Of a stretch of 18,643 nucleotides of DNA, positions 16,115-18,643 are shown in pieces. Position 1 is the stretch's first letter; the number at the start of each line of letters is the position of its first letter. Position numbers and translations under genes: made by a program. The notes under the pieces are model-generated. The model did no database searches, had not been told where the DNA came from, and saw only the letters and a list, made by a program, of their open reading frames with translations. Source of the stretch: Lachnospiraceae bacterium UBA4348 (GTDB lineage Bacteria; Bacillota; Clostridia; Lachnospirales; Lachnospiraceae); contig DGTA01000114.1 of NCBI GenBank assembly GCA_002394165.1, positions 1 through 18,643 of the forward strand, in the 5' to 3' direction.

Positions 16115-18208
16115 ATGAAAATAAAAACGATCGAGGAAAACGGGCTTTACATCGTCTTTGGAGAGACGCCGTCCGGGCAGCTTAAACTCCTGCACTTCTC
16201 CTCCCTTCCCTGGGACGGAAAAATGCCTGATGCCATGTGGAAGGAAGAGCCCTTCTACCCCGTCATGGTCAAAGTGACCGGCGAAAATATGCCCCGTGAG
16301 ATCCACGGCCCCAAGTACAGCTGCGTATCCCCCGGATACCGGCTGGTCCTGAGCTCCTTTGAAGATATGAGAAACGAGACAGGCCGCAGGCTCCTGATCA
16401 CCCTCTCCGATCCCGAAACCGGACTCAGGGTCCTGCTCCACTGGCAGTTCTTTGACGGGATCCCCGTCATCCGCTGTTACACGCAGCTGATCAACGACGG
16501 TCCCCGTACGCTGACCGTCGAATACGTCTCCTCCTTTGCCCTGACCGGGCTCGGATGGCATGATGAAGCCATGAAGGTGCATGTTCCTTTTCATTCCTGG
16601 TGCCATGAGATGGCCTGGAAAGAGTTTTCCCTCTCCAACCTTGGCATGGAAAGGACACAGCCTGAGGGATACCGACGCAGTTCCCAGTACATCGATATCT
16701 CCAACACCGGGAACTGGTCAGCGAAAAAGTATCTTCCCATGGGAGCCCTGGAGGATACGCAGACAGGCACGGCCCTTTTCTGGCAGATCGAGCACAACGG
16801 CTCCTGGCACTGGGAGATCTCCGATCATGACGGTTACCTGTACCTGCAGCTTTCGGGTCCCACCGAGCACCAGTCCCACTGGTGGACGGACCTTCAGCCC
16901 GGAGGTGAATTCATTTCGGCAGCTGCCGCTGTCGGCGCAGGCACATTCCCGGACGGCGCCGGCGCTGCCCTGACCCGTTACCGCCGGCTGATCCGCCGCC
17001 CCAACGCAGACAATGAAGACCTTCCGGTCATCTTCAACGATTATATGAACTGCCTCTTCGGAGATCCGACCGCCGAAAAGGAATACCCGATGATCGATAA
17101 AGCCGCCCAGGCCGGATGTGAGTATTACGTGATCGATGCCGGCTGGTATGCCGACGGCGAGTGGTGGGACGGCGTCGGAGAATGGAAGGAAAGCACCCTG
17201 CGCTTTCCGGAGGGACTTCGACGCGTCACCGACTATATCCGGAGCAAAGGCATGATCCCCGGCTTATGGCTTGAGCTTGAGGTAATGGGCATCAACTGCC
17301 CGCTGGCCGACAAGCTGCCCGATGACTGGTTCTTCACCCGCCACGGCAGGCGCATCACTGACCGGAGCCGCTACCAGCTTGATTTCTCCAACCCCGAGGT
17401 GAGAAAATTTGCCGACAGTGTGATCGACAGGCTCGTCCGGGAATATGGCGCCGGATACATCAAAATGGATTACAATATCGAACCCGGCATCGGAACGACC
17501 ACTCATACGCAGAGCGCCGGCGAGGGTCTGCTCCTCCACAGCCGCGCCTACCTTGACTGGCTTGGACGCACCTTCGAGCGTTATCCGGACCTCGTGATCG
17601 AGAACTGTTCCAGCGGCGGACTGCGCATGGACTATGCCATGCTCTCCCTCTACTCGCTCCAGTCGACCAGCGACAATGAGGACTACCGCTTCTATCCGGC
17701 GATCGCCGCCAATTCACCGCTGGCCCTGACGCCCGAGCAGGCCGCCGTCTGGTCCTATCCGCTCTCCGGCGGCGACGCGGAGGAATGCGTCTTCAACCTG
17801 GTCAGCGCCATCCTGCTCCGCATCCACCAGAGCGGTCATCTGGCCAGTCTCGACAAGGAACGGTTCGATCTGGTCAGCGAAGGGATCGCCTGCTACAAAC
17901 AGATCCGTTCCCAGATAAAGGACGCCGTACCCTTCTGGCCGCTTGGCCTGGCCTCCTACTCCGACGAATGGGTGAGCCTGGGCCTGCACTGCAAAGACCG
18001 GGACCTGATCGCCGTCTGGCGCTGCGACACCGAAAAAGAAAGCATCGACCTTCCCCTTCCGGAAAAAACCGGACAGAAAGCCGATGCCAGGATCATCTTC
18101 CCGCACAATATGGGAGGCGAAGCCGCCTGGAATGCCGAGAGCGGCACCCTGCAGGTGAAGCTGCCGGCAAAATACAGCGCAAGGCTCATTCTTCTGACAG
18201 GGTTCTGA
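16115..18208 (+). CDS. GH36-family glycoside hydrolase (alpha-galactosidase-like)
   Basis: This 697-residue protein has no signal peptide and is probably cytoplasmic. Residues 1-290 form the N-terminal beta-sandwich of GH36. The catalytic barrel follows: YYVIDAGWYADGEWWDGVGE near 337-356, RFPEGLRRVTDYIRSKGM near 363-380, nucleophile Asp452 in YIKMDYN, and acid/base Asp520 in the segment from ENCSSGGLRMDYAM to STSDNED. A small C-terminal beta domain closes the protein. Known GH36 members are mostly alpha-galactosidases, but others act on alpha-N-acetylgalactosaminides or transfer raffinose-family galactose. Here several substrate-pocket motifs differ from the textbook set (GLWLELEVMG instead of GLWFEPEMV; KMDYN instead of KWDMN), so the sugar specificity is uncertain. 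The ATG at 16115 follows AAGGAG by 6 nt. It is divergent from the transporter operon and probably acts on the same imported substrate. Confidence 0.88.
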   Translation: MKIKTIEENGLYIVFGETPSGQLKLLHFSSLPWDGKMPDAMWKEEPFYPVMVKVTGENMPREIHGPKYSCVSPGYRLVLSSFEDMRNETGRRLLITLSDPETGLRVLLHWQFFDGIPVIRCYTQLINDGPRTLTVEYVSSFALTGLGWHDEAMKVHVPFHSWCHEMAWKEFSLSNLGMERTQPEGYRRSSQYIDISNTGNWSAKKYLPMGALEDTQTGTALFWQIEHNGSWHWEISDHDGYLYLQLSGPTEHQSHWWTDLQPGGEFISAAAAVGAGTFPDGAGAALTRYRRLIRRPNADNEDLPVIFNDYMNCLFGDPTAEKEYPMIDKAAQAGCEYYVIDAGWYADGEWWDGVGEWKESTLRFPEGLRRVTDYIRSKGMIPGLWLELEVMGINCPLADKLPDDWFFTRHGRRITDRSRYQLDFSNPEVRKFADSVIDRLVREYGAGYIKMDYNIEPGIGTTTHTQSAGEGLLLHSRAYLDWLGRTFERYPDLVIENCSSGGLRMDYAMLSLYSLQSTSDNEDYRFYPAIAANSPLALTPEQAAVWSYPLSGGDAEECVFNLVSAILLRIHQSGHLASLDKERFDLVSEGIACYKQIRSQIKDAVPFWPLGLASYSDEWVSLGLHCKDRDLIAVWRCDTEKESIDLPLPEKTGQKADARIIFPHNMGGEAAWNAESGTLQVKLPAKYSARLILLTGF

Positions 18209-18222
18209 CAGGGGAGGGTCTG

Positions 18223-18457
18223 TGTCATGATACGCTGACAAAGGGACAGTTCTCGAGCACACATTAGAAAAAGCACCACCCTGTTCCGCGGGGAACACTC
18301 CCGTTCTGGCCTCGCGCAGCGGTACATAAGGCTCGGGCTTCGCCCTCGCCAAGTACCGGCGCTGCGGCCACGTCCCCTTCGGAACAGGGTGGTACTTTTT
18401 TTCCTGTGAGAAGAAGAATGTCTCTCTGTCAGCGGCTGATGACACGGGGACAGTCCT
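18223..18457 (+). repeat. Two 31-bp direct repeats flanking a large hairpin
   Basis: Copies at 18223-18253 and 18427-18457 share the frame TGTCA, 8 variable bases, TGACA, 2 variable bases, GGGACAGT, then CT after one variable base. They are 204 bp apart and lie on either side of the hairpin at 18268-18402. The TGTCA/TGACA part also resembles the loop region of the hairpin at 12727-12775. Together they may be the ends of a small non-autonomous element. No transposase is present. Confidence 0.6.
18268..18402 (+). terminator. Large structured hairpin with terminator features after the GH36 gene
   Basis: Arms 18268-18288 and 18380-18400 pair over about 20 bp (AAAAAG, one C/A mismatch, then ACCACCCTGTTCCG). 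The 3' arm runs into seven T (18396-18402). Inside, CGCAGC-GGTAC (18315-18325) pairs with GTACCGGCGCTGCG (18353-18366) with a bulge, and GGGC-TTCG-CCC forms a tip. The outer stem with T-run would terminate transcription of the GH36 gene; A-runs on the 5' side make it bidirectional. The 135-nt size and inner structure are more than a terminator needs, so a structured RNA or MITE-like origin is possible. Confidence 0.7.
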
Positions 18458-18524
18458 TGGAAGAAATAGTATTAAACAACAAAGAACAGATTCAAAAGGA
18501 TCTTCAGCCTAGGCCGCCGCGGCA

Positions 18525-18622
18525 GAAAATGCGAGCATAGCGACGCATTCGGAGCACTGTCTGAGCGTTCGTCAGAACGCGAGTTTGCGCAGAATGCGTC
18601 TGATAGGCGGCGCAGCATTTTC
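18525..18622. repeat. Nested perfect inverted repeats near the right edge
   Basis: Three concentric perfect stems are visible: GAAAATGC (18525-18532) with GCATTTTC (18615-18622), GACGCATTC (18542-18550) with GAATGCGTC (18592-18600), and GCGTTC-GTCA-GAACGC (18565-18580). They would fold into one long, interrupted hairpin of about 98 nt. I see no gene, tRNA or known RNA family in it. It may continue beyond the window; CCGC near 18517-18520 and GCGG at 18627-18630 weakly extend it. Confidence 0.75.
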
Positions 18623-18643
18623 AACAGCGGCAACTGGCTGAAG

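Larger units (their letters stand above)
18209..18643. other. Gene-free right-hand region
   Basis: This 435-bp stretch after the GH36 stop holds no credible coding sequence. Open frames crossing it on either strand are extensions of reading frames opposite the GH36 gene and lack ribosome binding sites. Its content is the two direct repeats, the large terminator-like hairpin and the nested inverted repeat, joined by a short AT-rich spacer around 18460-18500. Confidence 0.7.

Noticed and set aside
17714..18445. 243-codon minus-strand frame crossing the right-hand hairpin
   Set aside because: Most of it is opposite the GH36 gene and the rest runs through repeats; no domain or start signal.
18525..18622. 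tRNA, 6S RNA or group II intron domain
   Set aside because: The concentric stems lack the tRNA arms and CCA-side pairing, and I see no group II domain V sequence; only an unassigned palindrome can be supported.

Overview
The window looks like a chromosomal segment of a GC-rich Clostridia member, most likely Lachnospiraceae. Reasons: strong AGGAGG-type ribosome binding sites, an AddAB recombination nuclease in the Firmicute arrangement (addB then addA), a YfhO-type membrane protein, a YARHG-domain secreted protein, and a compact oligosaccharide locus built on a carbohydrate ABC transporter. No rRNA, tRNA, CRISPR array, phage gene or transposase gene was found.

Layout from left to right. (1) 1-8124, minus strand: a tight addB > addA > yfhO-like cluster. 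addB and addA overlap by 29 bp, and the yfhO-like start lies 7 bp after the addA stop. The yfhO-like gene runs off the left edge. (2) 8125-8300: two GGGTC(A/T)GACCC palindromes with poly-T flanks in front of addB, then the terminator of the next gene. (3) 8303-9457, minus: a secreted or anchored protein with three YARHG repeats. (4) 9645-10102, minus: the wreck of a longer gene whose middle is missing, followed at 10138-10456 by an AT-rich array of dyad-symmetric repeats (GCGTATA...TATACGCC, 62-63 bp period). (5) 10479-15902, minus: a probable operon of two ABC permeases, a sugar-binding protein and a GH31 alpha-xylosidase, driven by a near-consensus promoter at 15971-15999. (6) 16115-18208, plus: a divergent GH36-family glycosidase sharing the 212-bp intergenic region with that operon. 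(7) 18209-18643: no gene, but direct repeats, a large hairpin with terminator features, and a nested inverted repeat reaching nearly to the right edge.

How the genes work together. The binding protein and permeases would import an alpha-linked oligosaccharide. The GH31 enzyme (YicI type) and the GH36 enzyme, neither with a signal peptide, would trim it in the cytoplasm. Xylose- and galactose-bearing plant oligosaccharides are a reasonable guess, but the substrate cannot be read from the sequence. No ATPase and no regulator for this locus is in the window.

The most unusual material is non-coding: the 10138-10456 repeat array next to a deleted gene, and several families of short palindromes (8154-8211, 12727-12775, 18223-18457, 18525-18622) resembling REP/REPIN or MITE-like elements with no cognate transposase in view.
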